Of a stretch of 62,516 bases of DNA, positions 9,013 to 18,294 are shown piece after piece. Each line of letters opens with the position of its first letter. Within the stretch, counting starts at the first letter, position 1. The stretch spans positions 1-62,516 of the forward strand of contig NZ_JJNZ01000074.1 of assembly GCF_000690055.1 (NCBI RefSeq). Direction: 5' to 3'. The position numbers and the translations under genes were made by a program. Below the pieces are notes generated by a model, which was given only the letters and a program-made list of their open reading frames with translations, was not told the DNA's origin and searched no databases. The stretch comes from Pseudoalteromonas fuliginea (GTDB lineage: Bacteria; Pseudomonadota; Gammaproteobacteria; Enterobacterales; Alteromonadaceae).

Positions 9013-10341
9013 TTGCAGTTTACTGATCTTGGGATTGATACACGCCTTGAAACACAACTAGCACATCAAGGGATCACCCAGCCCACCGATATTCAAGCGC
9101 ATGCAGTGCCTACCGCACTTGCAGGGCATGACATTTTCGCTCAGTCTAAAACTGGGTCGGGCAAAACCTTGGCGTTTTTATTACCTGCTGTACAAAGGGT
9201 TATGAAACAAAAAGCACTCAGTAAACGCGATCCTCGTGTACTTATTGTTGCTCCTACGCGTGAGCTTGCTACGCAAGTTTTTACTCAGCTACGTTTATTA
9301 ATTGCAGGCACAGCCATTAAGGCCGTAAAAATACTTGGTGGCGAAAACTTTAATGACCAAATAAAAGCACTTAGAAACGACCCACAATTCGTAGTTGCTA
9401 CACCAGGGCGTTTAGCTGATCACATTACAAAACGTTCATTACAATTGAGCGGACTAGAACTGCTTATTTTTGATGAAGCCGACCGTATTTTAGATTTAGG
9501 TTTTACTGAGCAGTTAAAAATGATTAACGAGCAAGCTAATCACCGTTTACGTCAAACGTTATTGTTTTCTGCAACACTTGACCATGCACAAGTAGATGCT
9601 CTATCACGTAACCTATTAAAAAAACCAAAGCAAATTACGCTAAGTGCAGCAAATGAGCAACATAGCGATATTAAACAAACGTTATACCTTGCCGATCACC
9701 TTGATCATAAAGAAGCGCTATTAGAGCACTTTTTAAACCAAGATGATGTTGGTCAATGTATTATCTTCACAGCAACGCGTTCTGACACGAGCCGTTTGAG
9801 TGAAGCGCTTAATGCTAAAGGCTTCAAATCTGTGGCGCTTGCTGGTGATTTAACGCAAAGTAAACGTTTAGATATCATGGATTCGTTTAGTCGCGAAAAC
9901 TTTAAAATATTGATCACCACCGACGTTGCATCTCGTGGTTTAGATTTACTAAGCGTAACGCATGTTATTAACTTTGATTTACCAAAACACGCTGAAGAAT
10001 ATGTACACCGCATAGGTCGCACAGGACGAGCAGGCTTTAAAGGTAACGCAATTTCATTAGTTGGCCCAAAAGATTGGGCAAGTTATTTAGCTATTAAAGC
10101 ATTTTTAAATGACGAATTAAAATTTGCGAGCGTAGAGAGCTTAAAAGCTAAGTTTAAAGGTTTAAAAGAGAAAAAACCTGAGGCAGCGTGGGACAAATCT
10201 AAAGAAAAAGCCGCCGCTGTTAAAAAGCCTGCATTTAAGCGCAAAGCTAAACCTAAAAAGCCTACAGCACCAATTAAAGCACCGATGAACATTGATGGCG
10301 ATACACCAATGCGCCGTAAAAAAAAGCCTGAGCAGGAATAA
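9013..10341 (+). CDS. DEAD-box ATP-dependent RNA helicase
   Basis: All helicase motifs are present in order: Q motif (GITQPTDIQ), AQSKTGSGKT, PTRELA, TPGR, DEADRILDLGF, SAT, a RGLD segment and HRIGRTGRAG. A basic Lys/Ala/Pro-rich tail follows, as in RNA-remodelling helicases of ribosome assembly or mRNA decay. No ATG opens the frame. I choose TTG at 9013 because GGAG lies 9 bases upstream (9000-9003) and the resulting N-terminus (QFTDLGIDTRLETQL) matches helicase openings; TTG at 8989 is an alternative. The subfamily (RhlE-, SrmB- or DeaD-like) is not resolved. The downstream S1-domain gene begins 2 bases after the stop, so they are co-transcribed. Confidence 0.92.
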   Translation: MQFTDLGIDTRLETQLAHQGITQPTDIQAHAVPTALAGHDIFAQSKTGSGKTLAFLLPAVQRVMKQKALSKRDPRVLIVAPTRELATQVFTQLRLLIAGTAIKAVKILGGENFNDQIKALRNDPQFVVATPGRLADHITKRSLQLSGLELLIFDEADRILDLGFTEQLKMINEQANHRLRQTLLFSATLDHAQVDALSRNLLKKPKQITLSAANEQHSDIKQTLYLADHLDHKEALLEHFLNQDDVGQCIIFTATRSDTSRLSEALNAKGFKSVALAGDLTQSKRLDIMDSFSRENFKILITTDVASRGLDLLSVTHVINFDLPKHAEEYVHRIGRTGRAGFKGNAISLVGPKDWASYLAIKAFLNDELKFASVESLKAKFKGLKEKKPEAAWDKSKEKAAAVKKPAFKRKAKPKKPTAPIKAPMNIDGDTPMRRKKKPEQE

Positions 10342-10343
10342 TT

Positions 10344-11174
10344 ATGAGTTACCTAGGAACCACACAAACATTATTTGTAAAAGAAGTGAGTAACGAAGGT
10401 GCTTACTTAGACGGCCATGATTTAGGTGAAGTATTTTTACCAAAACAAGAAATAAAACATGAGCTTGAAGCGGGCGATAGTATTAGTGTATTTATCTTTT
10501 TAGACAATGCTAATTTGGCCACAGCAACAATAAAGAAACCACATGCTCAAGTTGGCGAGTATGCCCTACTGCGCGTTAAAGAAATAAATAGTATTGGGGC
10601 ATTTTTAGATTGGGGCCTTGAGAAAGATGTGCTTGCACCTTTTAATGAACAAAAACCACGCATGCAAGAAGGCCATTCTTATTTAGTACGCCTGTATCTT
10701 GATAATGCAAGCCAACGTATTTGTGCCTCAAACAACTTTAATCGTTTCCTATCAAAAGATGAGCCGCAATATACTCACTTACAAGAAGTGGATTTAATTG
10801 TTGCTGGAAAAACGGATATTGGCTACAAAGTATTAATTGAAGAGTCGCACTTCGGTGTTGTTTTTTACAATATGGTATTTAAAAGCTTATTTGTGGGTCA
10901 AAAGCTTAAAGGCTATATTCAAAAAGTACGTGACGACGGAAAAATTGATGTTGTACTAGAAAAGCCAGGTATGGGAAAAGTAAGTGACCTTGGTGAAACT
11001 ATTATGCAAAAACTTAAAAACGAAGGCGGTGTTATTCCACTTGGTGATAAGTCTGATCCTGAAGCAATAAAAAAGATGTTTTCTACCAGTAAGGCTAATT
11101 ATAAAAAAGCAATTGGTGGCTTATTTAAACAAGAGTTAATAGATATTGAAGCAAAATCAATCCGTTTGAAGTAA
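10344..11174 (+). CDS. CvfB/YitL-like S1-domain RNA-binding protein
   Basis: The 276-residue protein follows the CvfB plan: S1-like OB folds (TLFVKEVSNEGAYLDG, then ALLRVKEINSIGAFLDWG and a third near FVGQKLKGYIQKVRDDG), then a C-terminal winged-helix segment (GDKSDPEAIKKMFSTSK, KKAIGGLFKQ). Family members bind RNA and affect stability or translation. It sits directly behind an RNA helicase gene and ends at a terminator, so the pair may act on the same RNA substrates (inference). Confidence 0.85.
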   Translation: MSYLGTTQTLFVKEVSNEGAYLDGHDLGEVFLPKQEIKHELEAGDSISVFIFLDNANLATATIKKPHAQVGEYALLRVKEINSIGAFLDWGLEKDVLAPFNEQKPRMQEGHSYLVRLYLDNASQRICASNNFNRFLSKDEPQYTHLQEVDLIVAGKTDIGYKVLIEESHFGVVFYNMVFKSLFVGQKLKGYIQKVRDDGKIDVVLEKPGMGKVSDLGETIMQKLKNEGGVIPLGDKSDPEAIKKMFSTSKANYKKAIGGLFKQELIDIEAKSIRLK

Positions 11175-11181
11175 CAAAAAT

Positions 11182-11216
11182 GCGTTTAGTGTACTTACTA
11201 AACGCTTTAATTTTTT
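11182..11216 (+). terminator. Intrinsic terminator of the helicase-CvfB operon
   Basis: The perfect 9-bp stem GCGTTTAGT/ACTAAACGC has a 6-base loop, followed by TTTAATTTTTT. Confidence 0.85.
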
Positions 11217-11281
11217 AGATTAGTTGATTTGAAAATAAGGTTTTTATCGTTTATTAAACCTAAAATATTAATGAAAGTGTA

Positions 11282-11656
11282 TCAACCTAAAATATACTTA
11301 TAAGGTAAAGTGCATTGCGTATATTGCCTGGAATAATCAAGCGCATCTTCTTTAGTTTCTAGATTAAGTGGTGCTAAACGAAATACCTTTTTGTCACAGT
11401 CTTGTTTTCGCTGATCGTGATTATCAACACATTCACTTATACTAATATTATGGTTACTTAAGACGCTTTCATTTTTATAACATAAATGATAAGCATAATC
11501 AGCCATCGTCTTTTTAAAATCATATACGTTAATAGGGTAGCTAGAAATAATATCTGTAACCTTTGTCACGCCATCATAAGCTTTACTTGAAAGAACATAC
11601 TTGTTAACTAAAAAACCCGCAATAATAATGAAAACCAAACCAAAAAACGACTTCAA
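11282..11656 (-). CDS. Small single-pass membrane or secreted protein of unknown function
   Basis: I do not recognise this 124-residue protein. I start it at TTG 11656, which has AGGGG 8 bases upstream and opens directly with a hydrophobic signal-anchor (FFGLVFIIIAGFLVNKY). An upstream TTG at 11707 would add 17 residues. The mature part has several spaced cysteines (near CYKNES, SECVDN, QDCDKK, QYTQCTLPY), suggesting disulfides in the periplasm. A broken small gene at 59078-59340 has a similar layout (signal-anchor, Cys-rich tail). It lies between the helicase operon and pyrF, with no visible operon partner. Confidence 0.55.
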   Translation of the reverse strand: MKSFFGLVFIIIAGFLVNKYVLSSKAYDGVTKVTDIISSYPINVYDFKKTMADYAYHLCYKNESVLSNHNISISECVDNHDQRKQDCDKKVFRLAPLNLETKEDALDYSRQYTQCTLPYKYILG

Positions 11657-11748
11657 AATAGATCCCCTACTGAATTTTGATACTATTAATGTAGCATAAT
11701 ATACCAATTAAGTAAGGGCATAGCACTTAACAACTACTTTTTATTGAA

Positions 11749-12453
11749 TTAAGCAATGGACTTGTTAATATCAGTTAATACTCTCAAAGGATTTTCAGAT
11801 TGCGTTATAGGCCGTCCAATCACTAAATAATCACTACCAGCATCAATGGCTTGCTTAGGTGTCATGATACGCTTTTGATCGCCTGCTGCACTCCCTTCTG
11901 GACGAATACCTGGAGTGATAAGTTTAAAGCTTTCCCCCAGCTCGGATTTAAGTACCTCAGCTTCTTGTGCTGAACATACAACACCGTCAAGTCCAGCCTC
12001 TTGAGCAAGTTTAGCTAAATAGATAACTTGCTCTTTCGCCGGCTTATCAATACCTAAACGCTCAAGCTCTTTTTCATCCATGCTTGTTAAAACAGTCACA
12101 GCAATTAGCAAAGGTGCTTTATCACCAAATTTTTCTAGGGCCATTTTAGCTTTATTCATCATTTCAAAGCCACCAGATGCATGTACATTAACCATCCATA
12201 CTCCCATTTTTGCAGCTGCAGTCACAGCCTTTGCAACTGTATTAGGAATGTCATGAAACTTTAAGTCTAGGAAAACATCAAAGCCTAAATCAATTAGTTC
12301 TTTAACAAAAGTAGGACCAAAATAAGTAAACATCTCTTTGCCAACTTTAAGGCGACATGTCTCTGGTGAAAGTTGCTTAACAAAGTCTAGAGCTATTTGT
12401 TGATCGTCGTAATCTAATGCTATAAGAATTTTTTTTGAGTGTTCAAAAGACAT
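11749..12453 (-). CDS. pyrF: Orotidine 5'-phosphate decarboxylase
   Basis: PyrF converts OMP to UMP in pyrimidine synthesis. The 234-residue TIM barrel shows IALDYDD near the N-terminus, the catalytic DLKFHDIPNTVAKAV segment (Lys and Asp of the charged network), ITPGIRPEG and YLVIGRPIT. The gene order lapA-lapB-pyrF is the same as in enteric bacteria. A 187-base gap after lapB leaves room for its own promoter. Confidence 0.97.
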   Translation of the reverse strand: MSFEHSKKILIALDYDDQQIALDFVKQLSPETCRLKVGKEMFTYFGPTFVKELIDLGFDVFLDLKFHDIPNTVAKAVTAAAKMGVWMVNVHASGGFEMMNKAKMALEKFGDKAPLLIAVTVLTSMDEKELERLGIDKPAKEQVIYLAKLAQEAGLDGVVCSAQEAEVLKSELGESFKLITPGIRPEGSAAGDQKRIMTPKQAIDAGSDYLVIGRPITQSENPLRVLTDINKSIA

Positions 12454-12640
12454 AACTATCCTAATGTATGGCTATAAAGTAACTATAAATAGATCTAATG
12501 CGATATCTTCAGCAGGTGATTTTAAGTGTTGATAAATGAAATTTATATAGACTGTGTTTTACAAAAATTTCAACTAAGTAAACACTCAGTTTAATTTGCT
12601 AAAATGATCATCTTTAAATCCAGTATTATTAAAGGGGTTA

Positions 12641-13777
12641 TTAAAATCCGTCTAATCCTCTGCTTGGAACAATAGTTTCCCAATGTTTACAAGAAGGGCA
12701 ATTCCAATAAATCGTGTAGCTAGTAAAGCCACAGTGCTGACATTGAAAGTCAGGTTTAGTCGCTATGTAAGAAGTAACCAATTTATCAATTTGATTCAGT
12801 ACTTCTTTTGTGTTTTTGTTTTGATCACCCATCAATTGCAGTAAAAAACTAAAACCACGAATAGTAGGTTGACGTTTTAAACTATCAGTTAAAAAATCAA
12901 AAGCTTGTTTTGTATGCCCTTGTTCTAACAAAGCTTGGCAGTGTTTTATTTTTATTAATACACCGCCCTTTTCTAACAAGTCACCTACTAGCTCATGAAA
13001 TTGATGCGTTAAATTTAATTGTTTATAACTATGTGCGAGCTGATCAATAAATAGCGGAGCAAACAAAGTAAATTGAGTAACAAGTTCACGCCAGTAATAA
13101 ATTGCTTTAACGTAGTCTTCTTTTATATAAGCCAATAAACCTAATTCGTAAAGAGGACGCACTGCTTTATAATTTAAGCTAATTGCTTTTCTCATTAATT
13201 GTGGATTATCATCACTCAGAGCAGATTCGCAATAAAAATTAGCAATAGCTTTGAATTGCTGTTCTTTAGAAAATAGTTCGCTATGGGCTTCAAACATATT
13301 AATACCTTTTTCCCATTCGCGAGTTTGCGAATACAAAGTTATAATCGGTTCGAGCGCTTCAACATGCCCTGCTTTAACTAGCCAGACTAAATGTTCTTCA
13401 GCACCATCAAGTAAACCAGCCATAATATAGTCTTCAGCAAGTTCTAAACGGCTTGTTGCAGCTTGTTGTTCATTTAAGCTTGGGTGTTTTAAAAGTAGTT
13501 CATGGATTTTTATTGCGCGGTCTAGTTCACCTCGACGGCGAAACATAGTGGCAAGTGTAGAATAGTGCTCGACTGAATCAGCCGAAACTTCAAGCAAGTT
13601 AATTAAATGCTCTAAGCCCTGGTCTTCTTCTCTATCGAGTAAAAACTTTAAGCCTTTACTGTATTCAGAGGTAATCTGACGATTAAGTAAGTGAGCTTGG
13701 TTTTTAGCACTGTTTTTCCCCATAATCCAACCGTAACCGGCTGCAACAGGGAGTAATAAAAACAAAAGCTCAATCAT
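12641..13777 (-). CDS. lapB: Lipopolysaccharide assembly protein LapB (YciM)
   Basis: LapB is an inner-membrane-tethered TPR protein that regulates LpxC turnover and LPS synthesis. The N-terminal segment LLFLLLPVAAGYGWIMGK is the anchor. Multiple TPR-like helical pairs follow. The C-terminus has the rubredoxin-type metal site CQHCGFTS ... CPSCKHWE. The 378 residues compare with about 389 in E. coli. It starts 2 bases after the lapA stop. Confidence 0.95.
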   Translation of the reverse strand: MIELLFLLLPVAAGYGWIMGKNSAKNQAHLLNRQITSEYSKGLKFLLDREEDQGLEHLINLLEVSADSVEHYSTLATMFRRRGELDRAIKIHELLLKHPSLNEQQAATSRLELAEDYIMAGLLDGAEEHLVWLVKAGHVEALEPIITLYSQTREWEKGINMFEAHSELFSKEQQFKAIANFYCESALSDDNPQLMRKAISLNYKAVRPLYELGLLAYIKEDYVKAIYYWRELVTQFTLFAPLFIDQLAHSYKQLNLTHQFHELVGDLLEKGGVLIKIKHCQALLEQGHTKQAFDFLTDSLKRQPTIRGFSFLLQLMGDQNKNTKEVLNQIDKLVTSYIATKPDFQCQHCGFTSYTIYWNCPSCKHWETIVPSRGLDGF

Positions 13778-13779
13778 AA

Positions 13780-14061
13780 TTAAATGTCTTTATTAGCAGC
13801 AAGCTTTTTTTTATCTTCTTCAGGTACTAATAACTTTTTCAACCGATAGTTTTGCCACTTCAATTGTGAAAATAATTTAAAGCTAATAAAAAAACCGATC
13901 AAAACACCCAGTAAAAAGCAAATACTTATTATTACAGCTAAAGGTAATGTATTACTGGCAATAATATAATTAATTTGTACTAATTGTGGATTTTGAGAAC
14001 CCAATACAAATGCGCTAATTAGGCATAGCGCAACCAGAATAATTTTTAAGACCTTAAACAA
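13780..14061 (-). CDS. lapA: LapA domain-containing inner-membrane protein (YciS)
   Basis: The 93-residue protein has two hydrophobic segments (IILVALCLISAFVLG and LAVIISICFLLGVLIGFFI) joined by a short periplasmic loop, with a charged C-terminal tail. This is the LapA/DUF1049 layout. LapA works with LapB in LPS assembly, and the genes are adjacent in the expected order. Confidence 0.92.
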   Translation of the reverse strand: MFKVLKIILVALCLISAFVLGSQNPQLVQINYIIASNTLPLAVIISICFLLGVLIGFFISFKLFSQLKWQNYRLKKLLVPEEDKKKLAANKDI

Positions 14062-14082
14062 GTAACTACTCCACTAAGTTAA

Positions 14083-14370
14083 CTAGGCAATACTTTCATT
14101 CACGCGGTCGCGTAATTCTTTACCCGGTTTAAAATGAGGTACATGCTTTCCGTCAAGCTCAACTGTATCGCCAGTCTTAGGGTTACGACCTGTGCGAGGA
14201 GCACGGAAATGCAAAGAGAAACTACCAAAACCTCTGATCTCAATACGATCTGAAGTAGATAATGAGCCGGCCATTTGTTCAAGAATTTCTTTTACAGCAT
14301 TCTCAACATCTTTCACTGGAACGTGTGCGTGTTGTTCCGCAAGTGTTTCTATCAATTCTGACTTAGTCAT
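14083..14370 (-). CDS. ihfB: Integration host factor subunit beta
   Basis: This DNA-bending HU/IHF family protein has 95 residues. It starts MTKSELIETLAEQH, carries the family signature GFGSFSLHFRAPRTGRNPKTG with the DNA-arm residues, and ends PGKELRDRVNE. Its position directly after rpsA is the classic place for the beta subunit. It pairs with IhfA, encoded elsewhere. Confidence 0.96.
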   Translation of the reverse strand: MTKSELIETLAEQHAHVPVKDVENAVKEILEQMAGSLSTSDRIEIRGFGSFSLHFRAPRTGRNPKTGDTVELDGKHVPHFKPGKELRDRVNESIA

Positions 14371-14436
14371 ATCGTTTCCTTAAAAAGAAATATAGGAAGG
14401 GCAAAAAATGCCCTTCCAACTAAAACTAATTATATA

Positions 14437-16104
14437 TTAGTCTTTTTGTGCATTTGCGAAAGCAGCTGCCATTGCGTTTTCAAACACTGGCTCTTCTTTC
14501 TTAAGCTTCTCTAGTACTTCTTTCTCTTCTGCTTCGAAAAGAGCTTTTACAGATAAGCTTAAAGTGCGGTTCTTACGATCAACACCAACGTATTTAACTT
14601 CAATTTCGTCGCCTACAGAAACAACAGTAGTTGCATCTTCAACGCGTTCTTGAGCGATATCGGCTACACGGATGTAACCTTCAACGCCTTCGATAAGTTC
14701 AACAGTTGCGCCTTTCGCATCAACTTCAGTCACTTTACCTTTAACAATAGCACCTTTTTTGTTTGCATCAAGGTAGTTATTGAATGGGTCAGCTTCGATT
14801 TGCTTAACACCTAGAGAGATACGTTCACGCTCTGGGTCAACTTGCAATACGATAGCAGTGATTTCGTCGCCTTTCTTGAATTCACGTACAGCTTCTTCGC
14901 CAGGTGTATTCCAAGAAATATCTGAAAGGTGTACAAGACCGTCAATACCACCGTCAAGACCGATAAAGATACCGAAGTCAGTGATTGATTTGATCTTACC
15001 AGTAACTTGATCGCCTTTGTTCTGTAGACGAGCAAATTCCTGCCAAGGATTAGCAATACATTGCTTAAGACCAAGAGAAATACGACGACGTTCTTCGTCA
15101 ATTTCTAAAACCATAACTTCAACAGTGTCGCCAAGGCTTACAACTTTTGAAGGATGGATGTTCTTGTTAGTCCAATCCATTTCAGAAACGTGTACTAAAC
15201 CTTCAACGCCTTCTTCGATTTCCACGAAACAGCCGTAATCTGTAAGGTTAGTAACACGACCAGAAAGTTTAGAACCTTCTGGGTAACGACCAGCGATAGC
15301 TGCCCATGGATCTTCACCAAGCTGTTTAAGGCCTAGAGATACACGAGTTTTATCTTTGTCGAATTTTAGAACTTTAACTGCGATTTCGTCGCCAACATTA
15401 ACGATTTCTGAAGGGTGTTTAACACGCTTCCAAGCCATATCAGTAATGTGTAGTAGACCATCAACACCACCAAGGTCAACGAATGCACCGTAGTCAGTAA
15501 GGTTCTTAACGATACCTTTAACTTCTTGACCTTCAACAAGGTTAGCAAGAAGCTCTTCACGTTCTTGTGAGTTTTCAGATTCGATAACTGCACGACGTGA
15601 AACAACAACGTTGTTACGTTTTTGATCAAGCTTGATTACTTTAAATTCAAGCTCTTTGCCTTCAAGGTGAGTTGTGTCACGTACTGGACGAACATCAACA
15701 AGTGAACCAGGTAGGAAAGCACGGATTGAATCAACTTCAACTGTGAAACCGCCTTTAACTTTACCGTTGATAACACCGGTAACAGTTTCTTGCTCTTCAC
15801 ATGCTTTCTCAAGACGGATCCACGCTTCGTGACGCTTCGCTTTCTCACGAGAAAGGATAGTTTCACCGAAACCGTCTTCAATTGCATCTAGTGCAACATC
15901 TACTTCGTCGCCAACAGCAACTTCAAGTTCACCAGCAGCATTTTTGAACTGCTCTGCAGGGATAGCACTTTCTGATTTAAGACCAGCATCTACAAGTACA
16001 ATGTTATTCTCGATAGAGATTACTGTACCTTTAACAATAGAGCCTTGCTCTGCTTCAAAACCCTTTAAGCTTTCTTCAAATAACTGCGCAAAATTTTCTG
16101 ACAT
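14437..16104 (-). CDS. rpsA: 30S ribosomal protein S1
   Basis: S1 delivers mRNA to the ribosome. The 555 residues contain six consecutive OB/S1 domains; repeated units include GAFVDLGGVDGLLHITDMAW, GCFVEIEEGVEGLVHVSEMDW and GIFIGLDGGIDGLVHLSDISW. I start at the ATG at 16104 (MSENFAQLFEESL), which matches S1 N-termini; the open frame extends 16 codons further but that stretch is not S1-like. A strong Shine-Dalgarno is not obvious, as is also known for rpsA in E. coli. The gene lies between cmk and ihfB. Confidence 0.97.
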   Translation of the reverse strand: MSENFAQLFEESLKGFEAEQGSIVKGTVISIENNIVLVDAGLKSESAIPAEQFKNAAGELEVAVGDEVDVALDAIEDGFGETILSREKAKRHEAWIRLEKACEEQETVTGVINGKVKGGFTVEVDSIRAFLPGSLVDVRPVRDTTHLEGKELEFKVIKLDQKRNNVVVSRRAVIESENSQEREELLANLVEGQEVKGIVKNLTDYGAFVDLGGVDGLLHITDMAWKRVKHPSEIVNVGDEIAVKVLKFDKDKTRVSLGLKQLGEDPWAAIAGRYPEGSKLSGRVTNLTDYGCFVEIEEGVEGLVHVSEMDWTNKNIHPSKVVSLGDTVEVMVLEIDEERRRISLGLKQCIANPWQEFARLQNKGDQVTGKIKSITDFGIFIGLDGGIDGLVHLSDISWNTPGEEAVREFKKGDEITAIVLQVDPERERISLGVKQIEADPFNNYLDANKKGAIVKGKVTEVDAKGATVELIEGVEGYIRVADIAQERVEDATTVVSVGDEIEVKYVGVDRKNRTLSLSVKALFEAEEKEVLEKLKKEEPVFENAMAAAFANAQKD

Positions 16105-16199
16105 ACGAATATACGTCTCATATATTAATACCAATAAGCAACCATGCTGCATGGGGTTGTTAAAATAGCACTGGCATCCTGCTGGTGCATAAAATGTGT

Positions 16200-16910
16200 T
16201 TAGCTTCGTTTAGGAAGCTTACCTTCAGATATTGCAACATCTAATAAAGTCATAACTTTATCAAACACTTGCTGAGCATTGAGTTCGCTAGTATCGAGTT
16301 CAATAGCATCGTCTGCCGGCACAAGCGGAGCAACGGCACGATTCATATCGCGCTCGTCACGAGCTTGAATGTCCTGTAATAGACCACTCAGTGTAACATC
16401 AAGGCCGCGCGTATTCAACTCAACAAAACGCCTACGAGCACGCTCTTCTGCACTTGCTGTTAAATAAATTTTTAACGGCGCATCTTGAAAAACCACAGTC
16501 CCCATATCGCGACCATCGGCAATTAAGCCACTTTCAGTACGAAACGCTCGCTGGCGACGTAATAATGCTTCACGAACGCGAGGTAATGCTGCAACCTTTG
16601 AAGCCGCAGCGCCTACTTCTTCATTACGAATAGTAGTCGTTACATCTTCGCCTTCTAAAATAACTTTTCCTGCATTAGTTTGGCTATCTACCAAAAACTG
16701 CACATCTAAATTTGCAGCAAGAGGGACAAGCCCTTCTTCATTGTCTAATGCAATTTGGTGATGAAGTGCAGCTAAAGATAAAACGCGATAAATCGCACCG
16801 CTATCTAATACATCCCACCCTAACTTGTCGGCTAACAAGCGACAAACAGTTCCTTTACCTGAACCACTTGGGCCATCAACGGTGATCACGGGCATTAATA
16901 ACGCCTGCAT
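16200..16910 (-). CDS. cmk: Cytidylate kinase
   Basis: Cmk phosphorylates CMP/dCMP. The P-loop is DGPSGSGKGTVCRLLA. The NMP-binding part includes DSGAIYR, and the LID region has DGRDMGTVVF. At 236 residues it is a little longer than the E. coli enzyme (227). The ATG at 16910 is preceded by AGGAGG at a good spacing, which supports this start over the ATG five codons later. It is upstream of rpsA in the usual order. Confidence 0.97.
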   Translation of the reverse strand: MQALLMPVITVDGPSGSGKGTVCRLLADKLGWDVLDSGAIYRVLSLAALHHQIALDNEEGLVPLAANLDVQFLVDSQTNAGKVILEGEDVTTTIRNEEVGAAASKVAALPRVREALLRRQRAFRTESGLIADGRDMGTVVFQDAPLKIYLTASAEERARRRFVELNTRGLDVTLSGLLQDIQARDERDMNRAVAPLVPADDAIELDTSELNAQQVFDKVMTLLDVAISEGKLPKRS

Positions 16911-17016
16911 TTAAACCTCCTGCAATGCACACCTAAATAAACCGCCATATTATACGCCAGTTATAAAAATATATCTGCTATTAGTGTGTAACTTTTTATA
17001 ATTAGTTATAAAAGCC

Positions 17017-18294
17017 CTATTCACTGATTGACGCTAAAACATTGAAAAATGTAGGAAATGTCTTATAAGTACACTTTGGATCATTAATCGTTATAGGTTT
17101 CCCGCCAACAGCAACCATGGCAAAGCACATGGCTATACGGTGATCGTCGTAGGTATCTATTGCTACATCATTGAAATGTTCAGGTGGTGTAATTTCTATA
17201 AAATCATGCCCTTCTACAACTTCTGCACCTACTTTTCTAAGCTCAGTTGCCATTGCATATAAACGGTCTGTTTCTTTTACTCGCCAGTTATAAATGTTAC
17301 GAATGGCAGTTGGACCTTTAGCAAAAAGAGCAACTGTTGCGAGTGTCATAGCTGCATCAGGAATTGCATTAGCGTCAATATCTACGCCTTTTAATTCGCC
17401 TTTGCGAACAACTAAACGCTCATCATACCAATCGATTTTCGCGCCTACTTGCTCCATTACTTTGGCAAAGCCTATATCACCTTGAACCGATTTAGCACCT
17501 ACACCTTTAATCTCAATTTCACCACCCGCTATCGCAGCTGCAGCAACAAAGTAAGAAGCAGAAGACGCATCCCCTTCAACCATAATTCGATCGAGTGATT
17601 GATACTGTTGACCACCTTTAACTTTAAAAGTTGCATAATTACTGTGTTCAACATTAACACCAAAACGTGCCATTACATCAAGCGTAATATCAATATATGG
17701 TTTAGAAACCAAGGTACCTTTAATGGTTATATTTGTATCACCACTAAACAAAGGTGCAGCCATTAGTAATGCAGTTAAAAATTGACTTGAAATACTACCG
17801 TCAATTTCAACTGAGCCGCCCTTAATTTGCCCACCCATAATCTTAAGTGGTGGATAGTCTTTGTGTTTAGTATAAGTAACATCACCACCCAATGCTTGAA
17901 GAGCATCAACTAAATGCCCTATTGGACGCTCTTCCATGCGCGGCTCGCCTACTAACTCATATTCACCAGTAACAGCAGCAAGTACAGCCGTTAAAGGTCT
18001 GTAAGCAGTGCCGGCATTCCCTAAAAACAATGGCTCGCTAGGCGTTTTAAATACGCCACCAACGCCGTTTACTGTCGCGACTGTTCGCTCATCATTTAAA
18101 GTTACATGTACACCTAATAATTTTAAAGCACCTAACATATGGCGTATATCATCGCTATCAAGCAAATTTTCAACAACGGTAGTACCGCTTGCCAGTGCTG
18201 CTAAGAGCAAAATCCTATTCGATAAGCTCTTTGAGCCTGGTAGGGTTACCGTGCCATTTACTTTTGTAATTGGTTCTAAACGAAGCTGTTCCAT
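17017..18294 (-). CDS. aroA: 5-enolpyruvylshikimate-3-phosphate synthase
   Basis: AroA is the shikimate-pathway enzyme making EPSP from shikimate-3-phosphate and PEP. The PGSKSLSNR segment, LFLGNAGTAYRPLTAVL (the conserved PEP-site loop with TAYRP) and GDASSASYF are present in 425 residues. The start codon overlaps the serC stop by one base (TAATG), so serC-aroA is a coupled operon as in enterics. Residues of the class I, glyphosate-sensitive pattern are seen, but no kinetics can be inferred. Confidence 0.97.
   Translation of the reverse strand: MEQLRLEPITKVNGTVTLPGSKSLSNRILLLAALASGTTVVENLLDSDDIRHMLGALKLLGVHVTLNDERTVATVNGVGGVFKTPSEPLFLGNAGTAYRPLTAVLAAVTGEYELVGEPRMEERPIGHLVDALQALGGDVTYTKHKDYPPLKIMGGQIKGGSVEIDGSISSQFLTALLMAAPLFSGDTNITIKGTLVSKPYIDITLDVMARFGVNVEHSNYATFKVKGGQQYQSLDRIMVEGDASSASYFVAAAAIAGGEIEIKGVGAKSVQGDIGFAKVMEQVGAKIDWYDERLVVRKGELKGVDIDANAIPDAAMTLATVALFAKGPTAIRNIYNWRVKETDRLYAMATELRKVGAEVVEGHDFIEITPPEHFNDVAIDTYDDHRIAMCFAMVAVGGKPITINDPKCTYKTFPTFFNVLASISE

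Noticed and set aside
14437..16104. Internal repeats in rpsA as a repeat array
   Set aside because: They are the six S1 domains of the protein.
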